From: Oasisia sp. SBJ-2009
Taxonomy: Eukaryota > Annelida > Polychaeta > Sabellida > Siboglinidae
Direction of reading: 5' to 3'
Assembly (NCBI GenBank): GCA_964017155.1
Contig: OZ024863.1
Location: forward strand, 45,831,864 to 45,895,863
DNA length: 64,000 bases
Numbering within the stretch: the first letter of the stretch is position 1; the number at the start of each line of letters is the position of its first letter. The notes under the pieces were generated by a model. That model was not told the DNA's origin and did not search any database. It saw only the letters and a program-made list of their open reading frames with translations. Positions 26,213-40,745 of the stretch are shown in pieces. Both the position numbers and the translations under genes were made by a program.

Positions 26213-26755
26213 ATTTGATTAAGACGAGATAACGTGAGACCATGCGCGTCTGTTCAATCTGTCAACGTCCTTGTGACCAAACGTTAGATAGTAGCACAGT
26301 CGCAGTGGACAAATTTGGTTGCAAATAAAGCTGGCTACTTGTTCGTCGAGATTTATAGGATTGCAGGTTTTTTTTGTTCAGTTAGTTCGTTTTTGTTCGG
26401 TTCATTAAAATGTTGACCGTTTACGGATCAATCAATAGCTTAGATTCATACACGTAAGTCTGTGGAAGAACTATCACCCAGATTATTATAGTCGCCAAAG
26501 AGACGATGACGACGAAAATGAGACGACATCCCAGTTAACATTATCTAAAGACAAAACTCTTTTCTCAGAGCGTGCACGTTGCGATTACAGTGTATAAAAT
26601 ATGGCTGGGCACCGTTCTAATTGATTAGCACGAGATAACGTGAGACCGCGCGCGTCTGTTCAATTTGTCATCATCGTTATGATCAAACGTTAGATGGGCA
26701 AACTCGGTTGCTAGAAAGTCTCCTTGATATAATTGCAATTTGTGATTGAGTTAGT
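26213..26755. repeat. direct duplication, about 410 bp apart
   Basis: The segment from about 26220 (CGAGATAACGTGAGACC, then CGCGTCTGTTCAAT) recurs from about 26629 with point changes, and both copies continue through GATCAAACGTTAGAT-like sequence and a GTT/TTAGTT-rich stretch. No coding capacity. Confidence 0.75.
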
Positions 26756-29223
26756 TCCTTCGGTCAGCTATTGTTGTTCACTGATCACTCTGTAGTTGCC
26801 ATTGGGCTTAGGGTCGTTCGTGTAAGACGAAGACAAGACGATGATTGAGATTCCTCTTCTTTATCGAAGCTCGTTTTATTAATGCAGTTTGTATCAGTGG
26901 AATCACTTGCGAAGCCAGAGGGGGCCAGGGGGCAAGCCCCCCAACCCTGGAAAATTAGGAAGGTAAAGAACAGAGGACCAATAGCTGGCTGCCTGATTAT
27001 TAGTGACAAAGTACAAAGGATATAGGGATACTGTGCATGACTCCCCTTCCCAGTCCTACCATTTGACAAAGAAATCTGGGCACTCAAGTTTAGAATCCGA
27101 ACCAACCTCTATTTTGTCATTACACCTCTTTGCTAGCATTTGACATAATTATTTCAATTCATAAATGCAATCATTTAATAATATCTCATGCATTTTTCTG
27201 TTTCATAAACAGTGCGTCTTAGGCCACCTTTTGAGGTCGAAAAGACTGTGGCTTTGGCAAAACCAATTTTTATTGCTCATTCCAAGTGCACAGAGCAGTA
27301 ACACATGGCCGCTGCATTTGCAACTGGCACAACTCGGAACACTATTTTGGGTCTCAAAATGTGTTTAAGATGCAATATTTGTAAAACGTCAATATTCCAG
27401 GGATCGACGAATTAGTATAATTTGGGTTAGGGTTGGAATGACGTATCTAGTGTGGGCAAATATACAGTTATAACGGCAACATTGATGTGGTTCCCAATTC
27501 TATAAACTTTCCGAAATTTGTCATCATCCCAATAGGATTCAGTTACCCAATATGGACGAATCCTCCACCTCTGTCATAAGCGATAAGCACCCAGTTGGCT
27601 GCAGCCCCAGAGGTGACAGGGCAATGCGTGATGGCTGTTTATATATCAACACAATGATGCAATATAAAAGTTGCCTTACTAAAATGTAGCCAAAGCAGTT
27701 TATATATTCGATTTTCGACTGGGAAGTTGCGACTTCCTGTCGTCAATTTAAAAGTGAAGTTAGTGGTTGAGCGTCAGCGCTGGTTGAACGTCACCATCCA
27801 CGCTAAGAGTATGTACTTATTCTCCTCATCCCCAGTGGGACATAAGGCTACAACAACAATGTTCCTCCACAGGGTCATGTCCTTTGCTGCAGCCTGAGCC
27901 TGGCCCCCGTGAGCCCCATATCTTGTAGCTCTTCCATTATTGTCTTTCGCCATGTTGTAAGGTACACATGTTTTTGTCATTACTGTTTCATCAGAGTAAG
28001 TGACTAGTGCTGACATTTGTCATGTTCCTTGTTTGTAGGTTTGGGAGATGTAGCGTGAGGAATATGGCGGCCGACTTTAGGTGGATATCATACAGGGGCT
28101 ATGGGTTCGTGTCTCCATATTATAGTAAGCCCCTATTGTGTCGGTTTGGTCTCAGTTTATTACTTTTTATTACTTAAATTTGAATACGAGATAGGGACAA
28201 GGGAGCAGTTTTATACGGTCTCGTTGAGCTTCACTCAAAATGAACCGGAAATAAGAATCGCTTACGTGGCCAATGTTTCGTGTTCGCTATATCACCACTA
28301 GACACACACCGTTACAAATAAGATAACTCACAAGATGGCGGTGCGGAATTAAAACGATACTAGTACTGTTCGCAAGGTGGCGCCATCAAACCCATGCGTT
28401 GGACGAATTTATTAGTCTTCAAGCCGGTGCTATCCCATTTGCTCTACAATAAGTGTACTGAACATTAGCATAACTTAAGTAAAAATCAATGTAATAGAAG
28501 AATGTAAATGCATGTCAAACATTGACACAATCTGTGCAATCGTAATATCATTATGATATAATTAGCCTATAAATGATATGTTTGTATTCAAGAAAGAATC
28601 GTTAAAAATGTGGTCATGTAAACTTCAAAGTTAAGATATATGATTATTTTCGTTGAAAATAATGAACTAAAGAGATATCGATCTTCTTGATCTAAAGTAA
28701 TTATCCCCATATTTCCAAAAGGAACAACATGCAGACAAAGAGGGAGACAATGTGATCGAATCTAGATTTACCGGAGCAGGCCGCAAGCATAACGTGATAG
28801 ATGTTCGATAAGGATGGGTTATATAAATACAAACAATACTAAACATTCGATAAATCAAAGGTTCCTTTTCCACTTATCAGGTGAAACGTTTTGTTTCGGA
28901 CGACATTTTGTTAAAATCTGGACGCGGATGTTACGTGTCCAAGAAATTACGCAGACATTTGTGACGTCACTTGTGACGTTCACTTATGACGTCATGCTAC
29001 AGCGCATACGCCATTATTGTTGGTGGTTTTCCTCAGATGATTCCGTCTTTGCTCACAGGTATATGCCGAGGTGTCGTATATAATTTTCGCAGGAGACACC
29101 AGTGCATTTAGTCTCCGCACCAACTGGTTTTCTTTGTATTGCTTTGCCCGCGTTGGACGAATGTAGCAAGTAAAACTGTAGTTGGCAGAAAGCCTTTACT
29201 CGTCGTAGGCGTAGATCGGGTGG
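26756..29223. other. no gene supported; GC hairpin and CRE cluster
   Basis: A GC-rich hairpin (CCAGGGGGCAAGCCCCCC at about 26925-26945) and the CRE cluster at 28.96 kb stand out. The minus ORF 27774-28016 (80 codons) has no domain I recognise. Confidence 0.4.
28962..28994. promoter_or_regulatory. cluster of three CRE (ATF/CREB) sites
   Basis: Two perfect TGACGTCA palindromes (28962-28969 and 28987-28994) flank a TGACGTT half-site (28974-28980), spaced 12-13 bases start to start. Nearby is GTATATAATTTTCG (about 29077). No gene start could be tied to them. Confidence 0.45.
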
Positions 29224-29568
29224 TCATCTAAAACCACGATGCCCACAAGTGGTAATATCAAGCATTTTGACGTCGTCGAAGACCAAGCACATGAATAATG
29301 CAAAACGAGAGTACGTTTCTGCGCGATCGTAAGTTAAAACAACGTTACATTCCAGTATCTGTTCACGTCCAACTGATGTGTTCACAGTCACCAAAGGCAC
29401 ACTAGAGTTTAATATACCCGGATTCATCGACGATATGACGTAGCTTATCGCAATTGTTCTTGGCAGTTTTTTAAGCGACAATGTGCGTGTTACTACAAAC
29501 ACCGGGAAGAGAGTCGACGAAGTTCGTGGCAGCCATCTTGGAAATGCAGACAACGTTACGCCGACACT
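29224..29568 (-). CDS. unrecognised open segment after a strong acceptor
   Basis: On the minus strand a pyrimidine-rich acceptor, TTTTCTTTTTTCAG, ends at 29569. One frame is then open for about 115 codons (SVGVTLSAFPRW to TTCGHRGFR-stop), with scattered hydrophobic residues and three cysteines but no domain. In the phase needed to follow the Sushi-protein exon at 32.2 kb, the segment would instead add only VSA and stop. It could therefore be that gene's last exon with 3' UTR, an exon of another gene, or neither. Confidence 0.2.
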   Translation of the reverse strand, partial: SVGVTLSAFPRWLPRTSSTLFPVFVVTRTLSLKKLPRTIAISYVISSMNPGILNSSVPLVTVNTSVGREQILECNVVLTYDRAETYSRFALFMCLVFDDVKMLDITTCGHRGFR

Positions 29569-29647
29569 CTGAAAAAAGAAAATAGCACAACATTATAACC
29601 TTGCTATTTAGGTCCATGAGATATAAAATGCTTTACAATTGCGTGCG

Positions 29648-29890
<243 letters not shown>

Positions 29891-30386
29891 GGGGGTGTGG
29901 GTGTATGTGTGGGTGTATATATGTGTGTGCATGTGAGCGCGGGCGTGTGTTCATTCATGCATATATATATGCACACGTTCATGCGTTCATATACATATGC
30001 GCGTGTGTGCGTGCATATGCGAACGTACTTGTGTACTTCTTTACGTGCCAACAGCTACAGATTCTCTTACACGTAAATATAATTATTTCGTACGAATGCG
30101 TGCAAGCAAACATGCAATGTTGTAATCACTGCTTCACTGTTGTTGAGAGTGTTCTCGTTACAAGGACGACTCACCTCGTTGATATTCCATTGGTCGTCTC
30201 AGTCGTGCCACTCGCTGACGTGATTGACGCCGTGTCACTGAAACACAAGCAATCCATTTACGTCTAAATCTGTGTAGTTACGTTCGTTCGAAACCTCACA
30301 TTTTTCGTTCGGAAGGTTTTCTGCATAATAAAACGTAAACTTCACTGTATCGTGACTAACTGTGTCTAAAGACGTCTCTCACTTAA

Positions 30387-31210
30387 AGGACAAAAAAAGG
30401 CTACGGCTTCGTGTCATACACCTAATAGAGTTTATACAAAGTAACAATTTCCACATATACTCAATTTTGTAACGCCAGCGGTTTACTCAGAATGTGACTT
30501 TAAAGTCTAAAATTCTAACGAAATCCACGATGGTCTGGACGCCGCCATAGGTGAAGGGTTAATTTGGCTTGGCCATTCAGCGCGCGGCATTCTATATCTC
30601 GGTCAGCTTCCGGCGACGCTTTTAAGGGTCAACAACTTCGAGTCTTCGACAGTTCGTTCAGTTGGCGTGACATCTAGCAGCTGCTTATAGACGTATATCT
30701 AAATCTGTGGTTAAATCTATGGTAAACTTGAGTAATTATGCCTTCGTGTTCGGCATACGGTTGCAATAATAGTTGAAAAAACCGGTAGTATTGAAGCAAT
30801 GGATTCACGTTGGTGATTTGCGGGCGTACTGTTTGGCACTTTGCTCGGTCCATTTGGAGGAGAAATGCTTTGATGTAGACATGTATCATCAGTTGATGGG
30901 ATGATTTCAGCGATAACAATAATAGACAACTTTATATTTACCGTCATCAGCATGTTACGCGCGTTGCCGAGTTGCAGCCATTTCATGACAACAGCCAAAA
31001 CCTATGCAGGGAATCTACGTGGAGAGCGCATCGATCACCGTCGTGACGTCATTCTTCGTCTAAGATGGGGTAGCGCACAGAATTTGGAGGGCTGGGTGTT
31101 AAAAAATATTTTTCTGGTAAACCGCTGGCGTTAAAAAATTGAGTATATGTGGAAACTTTATATTAACTCTATTAGGTGTATGCCACATAAAAGTTAACTT
31201 TGTTTGTCCT
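30387..31210 (+). mobile_element. inverted-repeat DNA transposon remnant with THAP zinc finger
   Basis: The termini are inverted: AGGACAAA at the left, TTTGTCCT at the right. A longer inner inverted match is TTTCCACATATACTCAATTTT, then AACGCCAGCGGTTTAC (about 30450-30492 versus 31120-31163). The left flank is TTAA and the right flank is TTAC, a near-TTAA target duplication. Inside, ATG at 30738 encodes MPSCSAYGCNNS then stop, the start of a THAP C2CH zinc finger. Further on, another frame encodes LCSVHLEEKCFD (from 30839), the second Cys-x2-His half of such a finger. Stops and a frame change make it non-coding. THAP plus TTAA suggests the Kolobok superfamily; P elements also carry THAP. Confidence 0.75.
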
Positions 31211-31772
31211 TTACCCTATATGTGTTTATACTGAAGATATATTAATTTCCCAAACAAACTTATTCATTTACTTACAAGTGCTTCGCCTCTCGTTGCCCAA
31301 TTCCTGTTCGCGACATTAAACAAGTTGTCGACACAGTCGTCCAAATTTGACGCCGGAAGACACTGTTTTAGCGTATACGTTTAACCTGCGAGAAAATAGT
31401 ATAACTCGACGTGACGGATATCCGATGTAGTATCGTCCTTCAGTTAGCCATACTTATAATAATATAGAAAATATAGAAACAATATATATTCAAAATCCCA
31501 TAAGATGTAGGCCCTAGGCCCCATGGAATGCTTGCTGCAACAAAATACTTGTTCTGTAAGATGGTTCAAATGAAGAAACACACAATCTAACAGCATAAAC
31601 GTTGAATGCTACACAACAATAATTGGAATAACTACTTCGGTATGTTAGATATAATATTATCGATAGATTCTATCAAAGCTAAATATAAACTGTCCGTTAT
31701 AGGTGGTTTTTTTAATATTCTCGAATATGTATAATTGTATCTTGCATTATTATGTTATACTGTGATGTATCC
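31211..31772. other. no gene recognised
   Basis: AT-rich unique DNA leading into the pentanucleotide array. Confidence 0.5.
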
Positions 31773-32030
31773 TATTATATTATATTATATTATATTATAT
31801 TATATTATATTATACTATACTATACTATACTATACTATACTATACTATACTATACTATACTATACTATACTATACTATACTATACTATACTATACTATAC
31901 TATACTATACTATACTATACTATACTATACTATACTATACTATACTATACTATACTATACTATACTATACTATACTATACTATACTATACTATACTATAT
32001 TATATTATATTATATTATATTATATTATAT
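31773..32030. repeat. nested pentanucleotide array TATTA/TACTA/TATTA
   Basis: About eight ATATT units, then about 37 perfect ATACT units (about 31812-31999), then about six ATATT units again. The single T-to-C variant fills the centre while the ancestral unit remains at both edges. Confidence 0.98.
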
Positions 32031-32219
32031 GTTTTGAAGGGACGTCAGCTAACCGTATACAATTGTGGATTGCATCCTTATGCTTTCATTTTCGTTATTT
32101 ATTTGAAGTAGAAAGCTGTCTACACATATACGAGGTTTTTGCCGTGTTTCTCTGCGTACTTCAATGCACAAAACAGCCACATCCTCGACGTCATCAGGTG
32201 TATTACACCCGCCACTTAC

Positions 32220-34998
<2,779 letters not shown>

Positions 34999-35290
34999 CT
35001 GCGAGGACAAGGGTCAAGGTCAGACACCAACAAAGCGAGGGATTCTAGATTTAAACTAATTAATTAATTAATAATAATATTAATTTATAATTTTAATTAA
35101 TTAATTAATTAATATACTATTCTTAAACTATGCTAAATATGTTGATGGCATATTGCTCTCCAAATTGTGTTTAATTATTATGTTTAGGTTCACAAGTTGA
35201 AAGGTTCTAACTTGAAACACTTTCAGATATAATTATTCTAACTACCGAAGATATTTTAAATAAATGGTGTATAATTTTTATTCTGTGAAA

Positions 35291-36679
<1,389 letters not shown>

Positions 36680-36941
36680 TGTTGCAGAGTTGTAGAGCGC
36701 AATGGCTCAGGAGTATTGTTTCAGACTCTCAACTTCGAGAACCCGGGTTCGAATCCTGTGCTGCGATGTTAAAACCTTGGGCAAGGTTTTTCATTCTACA
36801 TTGCTCCAGTTCAATCAGCTGTATAAATGAGTACCTGGCTATAGACAGTGGTGGATATGTGTACGAGCAACCTTCGCGCATTAATTTGTAGCATATGGCT
36901 AGATCCGAGATGGTGTCTGAGTGAACAGGTCTGTCAGGGAA

Positions 36942-36994
<53 letters not shown>
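36680..36994 (+). mobile_element. tRNA-derived SINE copy 3 with (TAA)n tail
   Basis: The A-box-like TGGCTCAGGAG (36703-36713) and a perfect B box GGTTCGAATCC (36746-36756) are 33 bases apart, as in a tRNA. The body (CTTGGGCAAGG, GTATAAATGAGTACCTGGCT, GTGGATATGTGTACGAGCAA) ends in about 17 TAA units. This is the copy with the clearest internal Pol III promoter. Confidence 0.88.
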
Positions 36995-36995
<1 letters not shown>

Positions 36996-37310
36996 GTAGT
37001 AATAATACACTTTATTTAGACACTAAAATCCAAAGTACAAACTCTGTTCGGTAGTGTTGACAACATTAAAACATACTAAGAAATAAATAAAACAAAAGTA
37101 CAAGTAAAACATATGAGTACGTTTGTCTAAATTAGTGTTGTACAGAACTACAAGAGAAACTAAAATTAAACAGAGATGGCATTGTTGTAGTCTATATCAT
37201 AAGCCTCTTGTACGGAGATTGCATACCCGAATTTGCATATGGCTTACGTATTTTTGTTGCGTGATTCAGCGATTGTTTTTACGATCACACACACATGCAC
37301 GAACGAACGG

Positions 37311-37311
<1 letters not shown>

Positions 37312-37404
<93 letters not shown>

Positions 37405-37428
37405 TCACTCACTCACACATACTCAAAT

Positions 37429-37467
<39 letters not shown>

Positions 37468-37628
37468 CACACAGACACACACAGGCACACACACTCACTC
37501 ACTCACTCACTCACTCACTCACTCACTCACTCACTCACTCACTCACTCACTCACTCACTCACACATCTCACACATACTCAAATGCACACATGCACGCACG
37601 CACGCACGTACGCACGCACGCACGCACA
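37312..37628. repeat. CA / CTCA / CACG compound array with internal duplication
   Basis: (CA)n, then CTCA, the word ATACTCAAATGCAC, (CACG)n, (CTCA)n of about 17 units, ATACTCAAATGCAC again, and (CACG)n. The repeat of that unique word shows that a block of at least 50 bases was copied inside the array. Confidence 0.95.
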
Positions 37629-38253
37629 TGTTAACTTAACGTGTATTCTTCATATCTTCCACAGCATTGCAATCACTAAGTGCATCTAAGTCATAATAGG
37701 CCAACTGGCAAAGAAACGTTGCACAAGTCCACTATTCGCTGGTCACTCCACCAGAACACAAACCGGTTTCCCTGCTAGCTTTTAGAAACATCCAGTTACG
37801 TTTACACAATCGCACACTTTGTTTCATGGTACACAAACTCTATCAGAATCATTATATGAATCATGTATGTGTTTGTCGCCGCCTCATGCAATGTTGCGCT
37901 GTGAAAGGTTTTTCAAAGCGCTACATTAGTTCTGCAAGCTCACTGCGTCAACAGGTCTGGGCGGTTTGTCTTTGTGTCGCGGGTATCGACTAGACAGGCA
38001 CCTGCGCCATTGTTATCAACTCGTAACGACGGCGTCAAATCGGCCAGGGATCTTTTTCAGTAACAAAGAGACACTGGAGTATTTCTTGCGCAATTGTGCT
38101 GTGAGTAATAGTTACGTAACGTGTGGAGTCTACTGTTCAGTGCTCGCTTACCGACTAATTTAAACATCTGTGAATGTTGTGTACAGTCGCCAATCACCGT
38201 GTTTACTCATTCGTGACTGCGAGCACAAAGATATAGTGATTGCATCACCGTCA
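37629..38253. other. no gene recognised
   Basis: Unique DNA with CpG-rich patches (37940-38050). Not assigned. Confidence 0.4.
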
Positions 38254-38476
38254 ACATCGTTGTCGTCATCGTCATCATCATTGTCGTCGTCGATGACGTC
38301 GTCGTCGTCATCATTGTCATAAGTTAACGTCATCGTCACTATCATCGTCATCTTCGACATCATCATTGACATCATCATCATCAGTGTCATCATCGACATC
38401 ATCATTGTCAGCATCATCATCATCATCGTCTTCATCATCATTGTCATCATTGACATCATCATCGTCATTATCATCC
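38254..38476. repeat. imperfect (ATC/GTC)n trinucleotide array
   Basis: About 220 bases of ATC and GTC triplets with TTG and GAC interruptions. The Ser-rich and Asp/Met-rich ORFs on the two strands follow from it. Confidence 0.93.
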
Positions 38477-39077
38477 AATGAGAATTTTGCACGTACTTAT
38501 GTACACTCACGCACACAGCTCTTATTCTCAGCAAGCGTCAAGACTTGTGGCGACGCCTCCACGCTAACCTCAAGACCAACACTGTACCGAACTACCCATC
38601 GTTACAATCACCGCACTCCTCTCTCGTATCCATCGCGACTGTTGTTATTCTCTGGCTTCGTATCTACGTCTAAATAATTTATTACCTTCTTCTTTTTGCA
38701 AGAACCAACTGCCGTCACGTGCTGGCATTATACTGTCTTATATCTAAGCATATGTAAAATATGATACAGCGACGTTATCTTAGTCTCAATGTTATCTATG
38801 ACTTATGTTCTATATGTATATCCGTGTAGTTGTATAAAACCAATATGAGAGGAGTACATGGGTAAGTGACGATAATACTTATCTTGTAATTAATTGTCAT
38901 TGTAAATTCATGTTATAACATCAGGCCGCCTACATGTGGACATCAGCGATGTACATTGTAGACACGCAAGTGAAGCGATGTCCGATTTAGATTAAGTTCG
39001 TCCTCAATTATACTGGTTTCTAATCAAAAACTATTATTATCTTAGTAAATATATTGTTCATGGCTCCAAGAATGGTT

Positions 39078-39190
39078 TATTTTAGTATGATTAACTTACT
39101 TTGGAGCTTTGTTTGTCGAAGCGAGTACGACGTTTCGACCCGTCGTCTACGGGCCTTGATCACATACTGGTGTCACGTGTGTTGCCTCAG
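39078..39190 (-). repeat. left inverted terminal repeat of Penelope-like element
   Basis: 113 bases match the reverse complement of 39668-39780 with three mismatches. It joins directly to coding sequence at 39191. The minus strand carries the hammerhead fold described separately. Confidence 0.92.
39125..39167 (-). ncRNA. hammerhead-type ribozyme fold, left repeat
   Basis: On the minus strand: stem I strand GTAT, core GTGATCA, an extra A, stem II GGCCCG, a 7-base loop and CGGGTC, then GAAA, CG, TC, and stem I strand GTAC. It is identical to the right copy except GTAT for GTAC, which still pairs through one G-U. The core differs from the consensus CTGANGA at two positions. Confidence 0.6.
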
Positions 39191-39710
39191 AACAACAACC
39201 CACGAAGAACTATGTTGGGACTACCATACGTGGCAGGACTATCAGAACAGCTTGGCCGGATTTATAAGTCACACAACATACACATTTACCACAAGCCGGC
39301 GAACACCCTCCGCTCGATGATAGTACACCCAAAGACAAAACACCCAAAGAATACCAATGTGGAACCATCTACAACATCACGTGTGACATCGACAGCAGCC
39401 AAACATACATAGGTGAAACTAAGAGAACACTCAGCCAGAGATTCAAAGAACACACAAACCTGGACAAACCAACAGGAGTAGGAGATCATTGCCGGGCCAC
39501 AGGACATTCAGTGTCCATGAAGAACACTAAAGTACTGACCCGTGAATCCAACTGGCACAAGAGAAAAGTGAAGTAGGCCATATACATCAAACAGAGAGCC
39601 CCTACCATGAACAGAGATCAGGGATACCATCTGCCTGCCATCTACAGTCAAATAATCCCGCCGAAATCTGAGGCAACACACGTGACCCCAGTACGTGATC
39701 AAGGCCCGTA
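39191..39710 (+). pseudogene. Penelope-like polymerase C-terminus with GIY-YIG endonuclease, broken
   Basis: The frame runs from the left repeat through the post-RT linker, shifts by one base near 39340, continues through Y-x2-T-C and TYIGETKRTL of the GIY-YIG nuclease, meets a TAG at 39574 and goes on (AIYIKQRAPTMN) to a TAG at 39709. The reverse-transcriptase core is absent. Confidence 0.88.
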
Positions 39711-39780
39711 GACGACGGGTCGAAACGTCGTACTCGCTTCGACAAACAATGCTCCAAAGTAAGTTAATCATACTAAAATA
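39668..39780 (+). repeat. right inverted terminal repeat of Penelope-like element
   Basis: Partner of 39078-39190. It starts within the last codons of the endonuclease frame (SEATHVTPVRDQGP) and ends at CTAAAATA. Confidence 0.92.
39691..39733 (+). ncRNA. hammerhead-type ribozyme fold, right repeat
   Basis: Stem I strands are GTAC (39691-39694) and GTAC (39730-39733), which pair. The core is GTGATCA (39695-39701), then an extra A. Stem II is GGCCCG (39703-39708) with CGGGTC (39716-39721), six pairs around a 7-base loop. GAAA is at 39722-39725. A two-pair stem III (A-C with G-U) precedes the predicted cleavage after C39729. Stem III this short is known for Penelope-element hammerheads, which act as dimers. 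Core C3 and G8 are replaced by G and C. Confidence 0.62.
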
Positions 39781-40450
39781 TTATCATCTTGCCATATCTT
39801 ATTTTGATGCGGTTGAGTGCGTCTATCAGCTAAGAATGGTTGAAGGTATCGTGCGAATGTTATTTGTGAATAAACCCTCTCAAATAGCAACAAGTATACA
39901 GTGATGTGCACAGCTGAGTATCTTTTGTTGTTGTGTATAATTAGTTGTCTGCCAACCAAATTGCACCATTCTTGTCATAATTCAAATCAACATCACATAT
40001 TCCTTATTCAATCTGGTGAGCTTAATAATTACATCGTCCATATGTGTTTGGTATGTAGACTTTCATCCGTCGTATTCCATATGGCATATCCAACACTTTA
40101 TTCAACTCGTACTCAGCCATCGTTTTCCAACCAACGAATCTGACAAGGTAAGTAATATGTTTGTTAGCACCACCTGTACTACTAAAGCGTTCTGTTCGTC
40201 TTTTACAACATTGTCTTCTGGAGTCCACTTGGGTCAGCTTTGCAATTAGCTGGTCTTTTACAATCGTTCTATTAAACAATCCACGACCTGACACTGCAGA
40301 TCGGCTTGTCGTTCGTGTCAATTAGTGTCATCTACGTCACGAGTCAAACACTGTAACCAGTTGGTGTTTTGTCGCTGTCTTCTGGTTCACGCAATTATCT
40401 TGCATTTTAGCACTTTCTTAGAACACGCTGTCTTCAACATTTAACTAGTA
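39781..40450. other. no gene recognised
   Basis: A plus-strand TGACAAG|GTAAGT donor-like site at about 40148 follows an open frame, but there is no recognisable product. Confidence 0.35.
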
Positions 40451-40745
40451 GACGCGGTAGCATAGTAGCTGGCAGTCGAACTGGAATCGAGATGACCGAA
40501 TTTCACGTTGTTTTCGCTTTTGGGGTGATCGGTCACATTGATACCAGGCATCTCAAGTTAACCCAGTTGTATAAACGGGTACAATGTTAGATATAAGCGG
40601 CTAGTACTTTTGTAGAAACTATCCCGTGGCTTAATATTTCTCAGCACCTGGAGTTATTGTTCGAATGAAAAGGTTTACTACATAAAGCACTTTGACCGGT
40701 CCTAAGTACTGTAAGCTGCGCTATGCTATACTGTATCGTTGTATA
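40451..40745 (+). mobile_element. tRNA-derived SINE copy 4, degenerate
   Basis: An A-box-like TAGCATAGTAGC (40458-40469) is kept and the B box is lost. The body word TTGTATAAACGGGTACAAT and the tail AAGCACTTTGACCGGTCCTA ending GCTGCGCTAT align with copies 2 and 3. Confidence 0.7.

Larger units (their letters stand above)
39078..39780 (+). mobile_element. 5'-truncated Penelope-like retroelement
   Basis: A 703-bp element: 113-bp inverted repeats enclose the C-terminal end of a Penelope-like polymerase. The first part encodes LGLPYVAGLSEQLGRIYKSH and HKPANTLRSMIVHPK, the linker after the reverse transcriptase. The next encodes a GIY-YIG-type endonuclease start (IYNITC, then QTYIGETKRTLSQRFKEH). 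Inverted flanking repeats and 5' truncation are usual for this order. The copy is dead: a frameshift near 39340 and an in-frame TAG at 39574-39576 interrupt it. The frame ends inside the right repeat. Confidence 0.9.

Noticed and set aside
36680..36760. Possible true tRNA gene
   Set aside because: The A and B boxes fit, but the acceptor stem does not pair, there is no clear anticodon arm and the sequence continues into a SINE body with a TAA tail.
37123..37689. 188-codon His/Thr-rich ORF
   Set aside because: Translation of CA/CTCA/CACG repeats.
39508..39771. 87-codon minus ORF in the Penelope-like element
   Set aside because: Antisense shadow of the endonuclease frame.
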